The notes below the pieces were generated by a model. It did not search any database. It was not told the DNA's origin and saw nothing but the letters and a program-made list of their open reading frames with translations. Source: Gammaproteobacteria bacterium (GTDB lineage Bacteria; Pseudomonadota; Gammaproteobacteria; S012-40). From it: a stretch of 6,076 nt of DNA. Positions 1 through 5,308 of this stretch are shown here, piece after piece; positions within the stretch are counted from its first letter, which is position 1; each line of letters starts with the position of its first letter. The translations under genes and the position numbers were made by a program. Location: the NCBI GenBank assembly GCA_029857925.1, contig JAOUGF010000149.1, forward strand, positions 1 through 6,076. The letters are read 5' to 3'.

Positions 1-529
1 GGCCGGCAAGGGTTATGAATTCGTCAACGGCATCGTGGGCGGTGTCGTGCCGCGCGAATACGTCCCGGCGGTGGATAAAGGCGTCAAAGAACAGCTGGAA
101 AACGGCGTGTTGGCAGGGTTCCCGTTGGTAGACGTCAAAGTCACTATCTTTGACGGTTCATACCACGACGTGGACTCCAACGAAATGGCGTTCAAAATCG
201 CCGGTTCTATGGCGATCAAAGAAGGCGTCATGAAGGCCAGCCCGGTATTGCTGGAGCCTATCATGAAGGTCGAAGCGACCACGCCAGAAGACTACATGGG
301 TGACGTGATGGGCGACTTGAATCGCCGTCGCGGTATTGTGCAAGGCATGGATGACACCCCGGCAGGGCGTGCAATCCGCGCCGAAGTGCCGCTGGCTGAG
401 ATGTTTGGTTACGCCACTGACCTGCGCTCTATGACGCAGGGCCGTGCGACCTATTCAATGGAGTTCGCGAAATACGCGGAAGCCCCGAATAGTATCGCCG
501 AGGCCGTAATCAAGAAGTCCAAGGCATAA
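1..529 (+). CDS. fusA: Elongation factor G, C-terminal part (5' end outside window)
   Basis: EF-G is the cytoplasmic GTPase that drives tRNA-mRNA translocation and, with RRF, ribosome recycling. The first full codon is at base 2, and the frame is open from the window edge, so the gene starts upstream. About 175 residues are visible, roughly the last quarter of a protein of about 700. They cover the end of domain IV and domain V. Domain IV shows GKGYEFVN at the start and the tip motif GSYHDVDS near visible residue 55, whose His matches the translocation-critical H583 of E. coli. Then come PVLLEPIMKVE, GDLNRRRG, AEVPLAEMFGY and the RSMTQGRATYSMEF strand of domain V. The C-terminus ends in a short basic tail, and the stop is TAA. 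A GTG at 35 lies inside the conserved domain and is not the start. The catalytic G domain cannot be assessed. It sits upstream of tuf as in other str operons. Identity is secure. Confidence 0.98.
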   Translation, partial: AGKGYEFVNGIVGGVVPREYVPAVDKGVKEQLENGVLAGFPLVDVKVTIFDGSYHDVDSNEMAFKIAGSMAIKEGVMKASPVLLEPIMKVEATTPEDYMGDVMGDLNRRRGIVQGMDDTPAGRAIRAEVPLAEMFGYATDLRSMTQGRATYSMEFAKYAEAPNSIAEAVIKKSKA

Positions 530-562
530 ACTGGTTTATTCAACTGAATTTGATTTTAGAGC

Positions 563-570
563 GAGGAAAG
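563..570 (+). promoter_or_regulatory. Ribosome binding site of tuf
   Basis: GAGGAAAG lies with GAGGA ending 7 bases before the GTG at 575. It decides the choice of this GTG as the start, giving an N-terminus (MAKGKFERKKPH) that aligns residue for residue with EF-Tu. The 10-mer CGAGGAAAGA that contains it recurs before rplC. Confidence 0.8.
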
Positions 571-574
571 AGAC

Positions 575-1765
575 GTGGCCAAGGGTAAATTTGAACGTAA
601 GAAGCCGCACTTAAACGTGGGAACGATCGGACACGTGGACCATGGTAAGACGACGCTGACGGCGGCGCTGACCAAGGTCATGGCGGAAAAGTTTGGTGGT
701 GAGTTCAAGGCTTATGACCAAATTGACGCGGCGCCCGAAGAAAAGGCCCGTGGTATTACGATCTCGACGGCCCACGTCGAATACGAATCGGCCAACCGCC
801 ACTACGCGCACGTAGACTGCCCCGGCCACGCGGACTATGTAAAGAACATGATCACCGGTGCGGCGCAGATGGACGGCGCGATCCTGGTCGTATCCGCCGC
901 TGACGGCCCGATGCCGCAGACGCGCGAACACATCCTGCTGGCGCGCCAAGTGGGCGTGCCCTATGTCGTCGTGTTCATGAACAAATGCGACATGGTGGAC
1001 GACAAAGAGCTGCTCGAACTGGTCGAAATGGAAGTGCGCGAACTGCTGTCCAGCTACGAATTCCCGGGTGACGACACCCCGGTGATCAAGGGTTCGGCGC
1101 TGAAGGCGTTGGAAGGCGACAAGAGCGAGATCGGCATCCCTGCCATTGAAGCCTTGGTCGCAGCATTAGACAGCTACATCCCGCAGCCCAAGCGTGCGGT
1201 AGACGGCGCGTTCCTGATGCCGATCGAAGACGTATTCTCGATCTCAGGACGCGGCACCGTAGTCACGGGCCGTATTGAACGCGGCATCGTGAAGGTAGGC
1301 GATGAAGTAGAGATCGTCGGCCTGAAGGCGACGCAAAAGACCACCGTGACGGGCGTGGAAATGTTCCGCAAACTGCTGGACGAAGGTCAAGCGGGCGACA
1401 ACTGCGGTATCTTGTTGCGCGGCACGAAGCGCGAAGACGTCGAACGCGGCCAAGTGCTGTGTAAGCCGGGCTCGATCAAGCCGCACACGAAGTTTCAAGC
1501 GGAGATTTACGTATTATCGAAGGAAGAAGGCGGGCGTCACACCCCGTTTTTCAACGGCTACCGCCCGCAGTTTTACTTCCGCACGACGGACGTGACGGGC
1601 AGTGTCGATTTACCGCAAGGTGTAGAGATGGTGATGCCGGGTGATAACATCACCGTAACGGTAAGCCTGATCCAGCCGATCGCGATGGAAGAAGGTCTGC
1701 GTTTTGCGATACGCGAAGGCGGTCGTACGGTAGGTGCAGGTGTTGTAGCAAAGGTAGTCGAGTAA
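575..1765 (+). CDS. tuf: Elongation factor Tu
   Basis: EF-Tu carries aminoacyl-tRNA to the ribosomal A site as a ternary complex with GTP. The protein is 396 residues, close to the usual 394-397. All G-domain motifs are intact: P loop GHVDHGKT at 19-26, switch I RGITIST at 59-65, DCPGH at 81-85 with the catalytic His85, NKCD at 136-139 and SAL at 174-176. Domain 2 begins around residue 205-210 and includes SGRGTVVTGR. Domain 3 follows from about 300, with KPHTKF, GGRHTPFF and the terminal REGGRTVGAG. The start is GTG, as in E. coli tufA, supported by a well placed GAGGA; no in-frame ATG would keep the conserved N-terminus. It is preceded by 45 bases after fusA with no clear promoter, so it is probably co-transcribed with fusA. 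Many proteobacteria carry a second tuf copy elsewhere, which cannot be judged here. The symbol tufA or tufB is therefore not assigned. Confidence 0.99.
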   Translation: MAKGKFERKKPHLNVGTIGHVDHGKTTLTAALTKVMAEKFGGEFKAYDQIDAAPEEKARGITISTAHVEYESANRHYAHVDCPGHADYVKNMITGAAQMDGAILVVSAADGPMPQTREHILLARQVGVPYVVVFMNKCDMVDDKELLELVEMEVRELLSSYEFPGDDTPVIKGSALKALEGDKSEIGIPAIEALVAALDSYIPQPKRAVDGAFLMPIEDVFSISGRGTVVTGRIERGIVKVGDEVEIVGLKATQKTTVTGVEMFRKLLDEGQAGDNCGILLRGTKREDVERGQVLCKPGSIKPHTKFQAEIYVLSKEEGGRHTPFFNGYRPQFYFRTTDVTGSVDLPQGVEMVMPGDNITVTVSLIQPIAMEEGLRFAIREGGRTVGAGVVAKVVE

Positions 1766-1770
1766 AAACT

Positions 1771-2082
1771 ATGTCAAATCAACGCATTCGTATCCGTTTA
1801 AAGGGTTTTGATCATCGTCTGATTGATCAATCCGCCAAGGAAATCGTCGATACCGCCAAGCGCACAGGCGCTCAAGTGCGTGGCCCGATTCCATTGCCGA
1901 CTAAAAAGGAACGCTTCACGGTGCTGGTGTCTCCGCATGCGGATAAAGACGCGCGTGACCAGTATGAGATTCGCACCTATAAGCGCTTGATGGACATCGT
2001 AGATCCTACTGACAAGACCGTAGATGCGCTGATGAAGCTGGATCTCGCGGCCGGTGTGGATGTACAGATTAAGCTGAATTAA
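1771..2082 (+). CDS. rpsJ: 30S ribosomal protein S10 (NusE)
   Basis: S10 is a 30S head protein that also acts as NusE. With NusB it joins antitermination complexes, and it can bridge NusG to the ribosome. The 103 residues equal the E. coli length and align without gaps: RIRIRLKGFDHRLID at 5-19, AKRTGAQVRGPIPLPT at 29-44, KERFTVL at 46-52, DQYEIRTY at 63-70 and DLAAGVDVQI near the end. Ala86, the site of the E. coli nusE71 change (A86D), is conserved. The ATG lies 5 bases after the tuf TAA. The bases before it (1751-1770) lack a properly spaced Shine-Dalgarno; the nearest AAGG ends 16 bases upstream. Initiation probably depends on ribosomes finishing tuf (inference). In E. coli rpsJ heads its own operon behind an L4-controlled leader. 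Here it is attached to str and separated from rplC by 145 bases. Confidence 0.99.
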   Translation: MSNQRIRIRLKGFDHRLIDQSAKEIVDTAKRTGAQVRGPIPLPTKKERFTVLVSPHADKDARDQYEIRTYKRLMDIVDPTDKTVDALMKLDLAAGVDVQIKLN

Positions 2083-2084
2083 GC

Positions 2085-2110
2085 AACGCGGGTGGGCCAG
2101 ACCCCGCGTT
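2085..2110 (+). terminator. Stem-loop after rpsJ, possible weak terminator or attenuator
   Basis: An 8-bp perfect stem (AACGCGGG at 2085-2092 with CCCGCGTT at 2103-2110) encloses a 10-base loop, starting 3 bases after the rpsJ stop. It is stable and GC-rich at its core. It is followed by AGCAAATTGC rather than a run of T, so it does not meet the standard intrinsic-terminator form. It could slow polymerase, protect the 3' end of a processed tuf-rpsJ message, or terminate only partly. The fold is read from the sequence; the role is inference. Confidence 0.35.
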
Positions 2111-2124
2111 AGCAAATTGCATAG

Positions 2125-2160
2125 TTGCATTTATTGTAAAGACGGTTATAATACGCCGCC
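2125..2160 (+). promoter_or_regulatory. Candidate sigma-70 promoter for rplC and downstream genes
   Basis: A perfect -10 element TATAAT lies at 2147-2152. A weak -35 candidate TTGCAT is at 2125-2130 with a 16-base spacer, matching only the TTG of TTGACA. The stretch from the -10 to the expected start (ACGCCGCC, 2153-2160) is almost all G and C. Such discriminators are typical of ribosomal promoters repressed by ppGpp and DksA, so stringent control is a reasonable inference. Transcription would begin near 2159-2164, leaving a leader of about 65-70 bases before rplC. The location in the only large gap of the cluster supports the call. The weak -35 leaves room for an activator or an UP-like element in the AT-rich bases at 2114-2140. 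Confidence 0.7.
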
Positions 2161-2175
2161 TTTAGTGGCAGTTTT

Positions 2176-2210
2176 GTTAACCCGGGTGTCGGTCAACCGT
2201 AATTGACGCC
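2176..2210 (+). promoter_or_regulatory. rplC leader with mutually exclusive hairpins
   Basis: Three pairings compete in the leader. (a) GTTAACC 2176-2182 pairs with GGTCAAC 2191-2197 with one mismatch. (b) GGTGTC 2185-2190 pairs with GACGCC 2205-2210 with one G-U pair. (c) GTCAA 2192-2196 pairs with TTGAC 2203-2207 around a 6-base loop. All sit just upstream of the ribosome binding site at 2217-2224. S10-operon leaders in E. coli are the target of L4 autogenous control, and rplD is the second gene after this leader. A comparable role is possible but unproven, because the stems are short. Confidence 0.3.
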
Positions 2211-2216
2211 TTAGAC

Positions 2217-2224
2217 GAGGAAAG
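2217..2224 (+). promoter_or_regulatory. Ribosome binding site of rplC
   Basis: GAGGAAAG, with GAGGA ending 6 bases before the ATG at 2228, is well spaced and fixes the rplC start. It is part of the same 10-mer found before tuf, and it lies outside the leader hairpins, 7 bases after the last of them. Confidence 0.8.
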
Positions 2225-2227
2225 ACA

Positions 2228-2878
2228 ATGACCATAGGTGTAATAGGCCGCAAACGCGGCATGACCCGTATTTTTTCGCCGGAAGGCGCGGCTGTCCCGG
2301 TCACCGTGATCGAGATAGAGCCGAATCGGGTAACTCAAATCAAGACCGTTGAAACAGACGGTTATCGGGCGGTGCAAGTCACCACCGGCACACGCAAGTC
2401 TTCTCGCGTCGCAAAACCGAATGCCGGACACTTTGCCAAGGCAAACGTCGCCGCAGGGCGTGTGGTTGGCGAATTTCGCTTGAACGATGCCGAGGGTGCG
2501 GATTTAGCGCCTGGCAGCGAAATCAAGGTCGATATTTTTCAAGCAGGCCAGCAGGTCGATGTCACCGGCACTACCATTGGTAAAGGTTTTGCGGGCGCCA
2601 TCAAGCGTCACCACTTTGCTGCGCAAGACGCCACACACGGTAACTCGCGGTCGCATCGCGCCCCGGGTTCTATCGGACAACGTCAATCGCCGGGTCGTGT
2701 ATTCAAGGGCAAGCGCATGGCGGGCCACTTGGGTAATGTCCAAAGAACAGTTCAGAATCTTGATGTTGTGCGTGTAGATGTTGCGCGCAACGTACTCCTG
2801 GTCAAAGGCGCTGTGCCGGGCTCCGAGGGCGGCGACGTCGTCGTGCGCCCAGCGGTCAAGGCCAAGGCACGCGCTTAA
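2228..2878 (+). CDS. rplC: 50S ribosomal protein L3
   Basis: L3 is an early 50S assembly protein that binds near the 3' end of 23S rRNA and reaches towards the peptidyl-transferase centre. The product has 216 residues (E. coli 209); the extra length comes mainly from a small insertion around residues 87-93, an extra N-terminal residue and a few C-terminal residues (AKARA). Recognisable blocks are IGRKRGMTRIF at 6-16, PVTVIE at 24-29, NRVTQIK at 33-39, GYRAVQVTTG at 45-54, KPNAGHFAKA at 63-72, DVTGTTIGKGFAG at 111-123, THGNSRSHR at 136-144 and GSIGQRQSPG at 147-156. The second Gln of that last block (Q153) matches E. coli Gln150, the residue methylated by PrmB. The start is set by GAGGA 6 bases upstream. 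It is the first gene after the candidate promoter, and its stop codon TAA overlaps the ribosome binding site of rplD. Nothing is missing or broken. Confidence 0.99.
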   Translation: MTIGVIGRKRGMTRIFSPEGAAVPVTVIEIEPNRVTQIKTVETDGYRAVQVTTGTRKSSRVAKPNAGHFAKANVAAGRVVGEFRLNDAEGADLAPGSEIKVDIFQAGQQVDVTGTTIGKGFAGAIKRHHFAAQDATHGNSRSHRAPGSIGQRQSPGRVFKGKRMAGHLGNVQRTVQNLDVVRVDVARNVLLVKGAVPGSEGGDVVVRPAVKAKARA

Positions 2879-2888
2879 GAGGTGTCGC

Positions 2889-3506
2889 ATGGAATTTAAA
2901 CTAACAAACGACAACGGTTCATCCGGTAAGGCCATTAAGTTGTCCGAGCAAGTCTTCGGTCAGGCCTTCAATGAGCCCTTGATACATCAAGTAGTCACCG
3001 CCTATATGGCGGCGGCGCGTCGCGGTACCCGCGCACACTTAAGTCGCGCAGAGGTCAGCGGTGGCGGCCACAAACCTTGGAAGCAAAAAGGCCAGGGTCG
3101 TGCGCGCGCAGGTTCTAGCCGTAGCCCGCTGTGGCGTGGCGGTGGCAAGACCTTCGCGGCGGAAACCGTCAGCTACGAACAAAAGGTTAACCGTAAGATG
3201 CATCAGGGCGCGATGCGCTCCATCTTGTCGGAATTGGTGCGCCAAGAGCGTTTAGTGGTGGTTGAAGACCTCCGTCTGGATGCGCCTAAAACCAAGCAAT
3301 TGGTGGCGAAGTTAAAAGAATTCGGGTTGGACAACGTGTTGATCGTTACAGAGCAACCGGATAACAACTTGCACTTGTCGGCGCGCAATCTGATTAATGT
3401 CGATGTGCGTCCGCTTGCGAAGACCGATCCGGTGAGCTTGGTCAGTCACGAAAAGGTGCTGATGTCGGTCGGCGCGCTGAAGAAAATAGAGGAGTTGCTG
3501 GCATGA
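2889..3506 (+). CDS. rplD: 50S ribosomal protein L4
   Basis: L4 is an early 50S assembly protein whose long loop lines the exit tunnel. In enterobacteria it also represses its own operon and can inhibit RNase E. The frame is open upstream to about 2778, but those codons overlap rplC and encode nothing L4-like. The ATG at 2889, preceded by TAAGAGGTG with AGAGG ending 6 bases away, gives 205 residues (E. coli 201). Visible blocks are NEPLIHQVV at 28-36, RRGTRAHLSRAEVSGGG at 44-60, the tunnel loop KPWKQKGQGRARAG at 62-75, SPLWRGGGKTFA at 79-90, SILSELVRQERLVVVE at 115-130 and the C-terminal DPVSL. In the tunnel motif the usual KGTGRAR reads KGQGRAR, with Gln69 at the place of E. coli Thr65. The last codons overlap the rplW start (ATGA), so the two genes are probably translationally coupled. 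Confidence 0.99.
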   Translation: MEFKLTNDNGSSGKAIKLSEQVFGQAFNEPLIHQVVTAYMAAARRGTRAHLSRAEVSGGGHKPWKQKGQGRARAGSSRSPLWRGGGKTFAAETVSYEQKVNRKMHQGAMRSILSELVRQERLVVVEDLRLDAPKTKQLVAKLKEFGLDNVLIVTEQPDNNLHLSARNLINVDVRPLAKTDPVSLVSHEKVLMSVGALKKIEELLA

Positions 3507-3808
3507 ACCGTCAAGAGCGTTTGATGAAAGTGGTGCTCGCCCCGCACATCTCTGAAAAGACCACAACGGCGGCCGAAAAGCAGCGGACATTTGTTTTTAA
3601 GGTGGTTAAAGACGCCGAGAAGCAAGAGATTAAAGACGCGGTTGAGCTGATGTTTAACGTGAAGGTGGATGACGTGCGCGTGACCACCGTTAAGGGTAAG
3701 GCCAAGGGTGCACGTATGGGCGCTAAGGGTGGCCGACGTCAGGATTGGAAAAAGGCTTATGTCGCATTGCAGTCGGGTTATAACATCGACTTCATGGGCG
3801 GCCAATAA
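3503..3808 (+). CDS. rplW: 50S ribosomal protein L23
   Basis: L23 sits at the mouth of the peptide exit tunnel and is the docking site for trigger factor and SRP, with contact to SecYEG. The 101 residues match the E. coli length of 100. The N-terminal MNRQERLMKVVLAPHISEK carries Glu18 of the SEK motif, the residue known in E. coli to contact trigger factor. The internal loop with KGKAKGARMG (about 64-73) is the extension that reaches into the tunnel, followed by GGRRQDWKKAYVAL at 75-88. The ATG overlaps the rplD stop by 4 bases (ATGA), and GAGGAG inside the rplD end (3489-3494) lies 8 bases upstream. Reinitiation after L4 is therefore likely and would keep the two proteins in step (inference). 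Stop TAA. Confidence 0.98.
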   Translation: MNRQERLMKVVLAPHISEKTTTAAEKQRTFVFKVVKDAEKQEIKDAVELMFNVKVDDVRVTTVKGKAKGARMGAKGGRRQDWKKAYVALQSGYNIDFMGGQ

Positions 3809-3829
3809 GCGAGCGAGGATTAAAGTATC

Positions 3830-4657
3830 ATGGCACAACTTGTTAAAACCAAGCCGACTTCGCCGGGCCGTCGCTTCGTCGTCAAGGTCGTCGATTCTAC
3901 GCTGCACAAGGGCCGCCCGCATGGGGCATTGGTCACTGCGAAGAGCAAAAACGGTGGTCGTAACAACCACGGTCGCATCACCACCCGCCATCAAGGTGGT
4001 GGTCATAAACAGCTTTATCGTGTTGTTGATTTTAAGCGTGATAAAGACGGCGTTCCGGCGGTCGTAGAGCGTTTGGAATACGATCCTAATCGTAGTGCGC
4101 GTATCGCATTGCTATGTTATGCCGACGGCGAACGTCGCTATATCATCGCGCCGAAAGGTTTGGAAGTCGGTCAAAGTCTGATGTCGGGCGCCGAATCGCC
4201 GATCAAACCCGGTAATTGCCTGCCCATTCGTAATATTCCGGTCGGCACGACGATACATTGCATCGAAATGCGTCCCGGAAAGGGCGCGCAGATGGCGCGT
4301 AGTGCGGGTGCAGGCGTGCAATTGGTAGCGAAAGAAGGCGCCTATGCGACATTGCGGCTGCGTTCTGGCGAAATGCGTAAGGTGTTAGCCGAATGTAAGG
4401 CCGTGATGGGTGAAGTGGGTAATTCTGAACACAACCTGCGTCAAATCGGTAAGGCCGGTGCCCAACGTTGGCGCGGCATACGTCCGACAGTGCGTGGTGT
4501 GGTGATGAACCCGGTCGACCATCCGCACGGTGGTGGTGAAGGCAAGTCCGGTCAAGGTAACCCGCATCCCGTTTCGCCTTGGGGCGTGCCGGCTAAGGGC
4601 TACAAGACACGCGCCAATAAGCGCACGGATCGCATGATCGTGCGTCGCCGTAAGTAA
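3830..4657 (+). CDS. rplB: 50S ribosomal protein L2
   Basis: L2 is among the most conserved ribosomal proteins. It binds 23S rRNA domain IV, supports association of the subunits and lies close to the peptidyl-transferase centre. The 275 residues compare with 273 in E. coli. Typical blocks are KPTSPGRRFVVKV at 8-20, GGRNNHGRITTRH at 42-54, GGGHKQLYRVVDFKR at 56-70, VVERLEYDPNRSA at 78-90, ERRYIIAPKGL at 101-111, LRLRSGEMRKV at 175-185, GKAGAQRWRG at 207-216 and NPVDHPHGGGEG at 227-238. His231 corresponds to E. coli His229 (mature numbering), implicated in peptidyl-transferase activity. The basic C-terminus ends in VRRRK. A GAGGA at 3815-3819 lies 10 bases before the ATG, slightly long but acceptable. 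The gap after rplW is 21 bases and shows no promoter, so it is read on the rplC transcript. Stop TAA. Confidence 0.99.
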   Translation: MAQLVKTKPTSPGRRFVVKVVDSTLHKGRPHGALVTAKSKNGGRNNHGRITTRHQGGGHKQLYRVVDFKRDKDGVPAVVERLEYDPNRSARIALLCYADGERRYIIAPKGLEVGQSLMSGAESPIKPGNCLPIRNIPVGTTIHCIEMRPGKGAQMARSAGAGVQLVAKEGAYATLRLRSGEMRKVLAECKAVMGEVGNSEHNLRQIGKAGAQRWRGIRPTVRGVVMNPVDHPHGGGEGKSGQGNPHPVSPWGVPAKGYKTRANKRTDRMIVRRRK

Positions 4658-4666
4658 TAGCGAGTT

Positions 4667-4674
4667 AGAGAGGA
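4667..4674 (+). promoter_or_regulatory. Ribosome binding site of rpsS
   Basis: AGAGAGGA, with GAGGA ending 7 bases before the GTG at 4682, supports the GTG start. No ATG in this frame would preserve the conserved PRSVKKGPF N-terminus of S19. Confidence 0.75.
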
Positions 4675-4681
4675 CAACACA

Positions 4682-4954
4682 GTGCCACGGTCAGTTAAGA
4701 AAGGTCCATTTGTTGATTTGCACTTGGCTAAGAAGGTCGAAGCCGCGGTTGCCGCAAACAATCGCCGCCCGATCAAGACTTGGTCGCGCCGTTCAATGAT
4801 TTTGCCGGAAATGGTCGGTTTGACCTTTGCGGTGCATAACGGCAAGCAACACGTGCCAGTCATGGTGACGGAAAATATGGTCGGTCATAAACTCGGTGAG
4901 TTTTCGTTGACCCGTACCTACCGTGGCCATACCGGCGACAAAAAGGCGAAGTAG
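4682..4954 (+). CDS. rpsS: 30S ribosomal protein S19
   Basis: S19 is a 30S head protein that works with S13 near the A site and contacts the 50S subunit through the intersubunit bridge region. The 90 residues compare with 92 in E. coli. Family blocks are MPRSVKKGPFVDLHL at 1-15, the TWSRRSMI stretch near 31-38, GLTFAVHNGKQHVPV in the middle (about 44-58), VGHKLGEFSLTRTYRGH towards the end, and a short KKAK tail. The usual extra lysines at the very end of E. coli S19 are missing. Translation starts at GTG, supported by the upstream GAGGA. The stop is TAG, the only TAG among the genes ending in the window. It lies 24 bases after rplB and 11 before rplV, in the standard S10-operon order. Confidence 0.98.
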   Translation: MPRSVKKGPFVDLHLAKKVEAAVAANNRRPIKTWSRRSMILPEMVGLTFAVHNGKQHVPVMVTENMVGHKLGEFSLTRTYRGHTGDKKAK

Positions 4955-4965
4955 GGGAGAGTACC

Positions 4966-5298
4966 ATGCAAGTCAATGCCATACTGAAATTCGCGCGTGT
5001 GTCGCCCCGTAAGGCCCGTTTGGTAGCCGATCAGGTGCGTGGCAAGCGTGTCGATCAAGCGTTGCAGATTCTGACGTTTTCTACGCAGAAACCCGCACGC
5101 ATGATTAAAAAGGTCGTTGAATCCGCCATTGCGAACGCCGAGCATAACGCCGGCGCTGACATCGATGAGCTGAAGATCAGCAGCATCATGGTAGATCAAG
5201 GCCCGGTGTTTAAGCGCATCCAAGCGCGCGCCAAGGGTAGAGCGAATCGTATTTCTAAGCGCACGAGTCACATTACCGTGACCGTGTCGGATAAGTAA
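4966..5298 (+). CDS. rplV: 50S ribosomal protein L22
   Basis: L22 contacts all domains of 23S rRNA, and its long beta-hairpin narrows the exit tunnel together with L4. The 110 residues equal the E. coli length and align without gaps. Visible are FARVSPRKARLVADQVRG at 9-26, VVESAIANAEHN at 50-61, the GADIDEL turn and the hairpin GPVFKRIQARAKGRANRI at 79-96, followed by KRTSHITV. In the hairpin FKR occupies 82-84, where E. coli has MKR, the triplet whose deletion gives erythromycin resistance. Met to Phe is a mild change. The ATG is preceded by GGGGAG (4954-4959), 6 bases away and overlapping the rpsS stop. rpsC follows after 10 bases. Stop TAA. Confidence 0.98.
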   Translation: MQVNAILKFARVSPRKARLVADQVRGKRVDQALQILTFSTQKPARMIKKVVESAIANAEHNAGADIDELKISSIMVDQGPVFKRIQARAKGRANRISKRTSHITVTVSDK

Positions 5299-5308
5299 GA
5301 GGAACGCC

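Noticed and set aside
35..37. GTG as a possible start of the first gene
   Set aside because: The frame is open to the window edge, and the residues before it (GKGYEFVNG) are conserved EF-G domain IV, so the gene begins upstream.
530..574. Possible promoter between fusA and tuf
   Set aside because: The 45-base gap is AT-rich at first but shows no paired -35 and -10 elements; only the ribosome binding site is supported. Promoters for tuf inside fusA are known in E. coli, but I could not point to one here.
2778..2888. Upstream extension of the rplD reading frame
   Set aside because: These codons overlap the conserved end of rplC and encode nothing like L4. The ATG at 2889 has a good ribosome binding site and gives the family N-terminus.
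2504..2935. Minus-strand frame of 143 codons opposite rplC and the start of rplD
   Set aside because: It is antisense to conserved coding sequence and crosses a gene junction, with no recognisable protein and no independent regulatory signals.
3503..3506. ATGA overlap of rplD and rplW as something unusual
   Set aside because: Short overlaps of this kind are ordinary in the S10 operon and indicate only translational coupling.
3446..4006. Long minus-strand reading frame of 186 codons opposite rplD, rplW and rplB
   Set aside because: It lies entirely antisense to three certain ribosomal-protein genes and its translation resembles no family I recognise. Open antisense frames are expected from the codon bias of conserved GC-rich genes.
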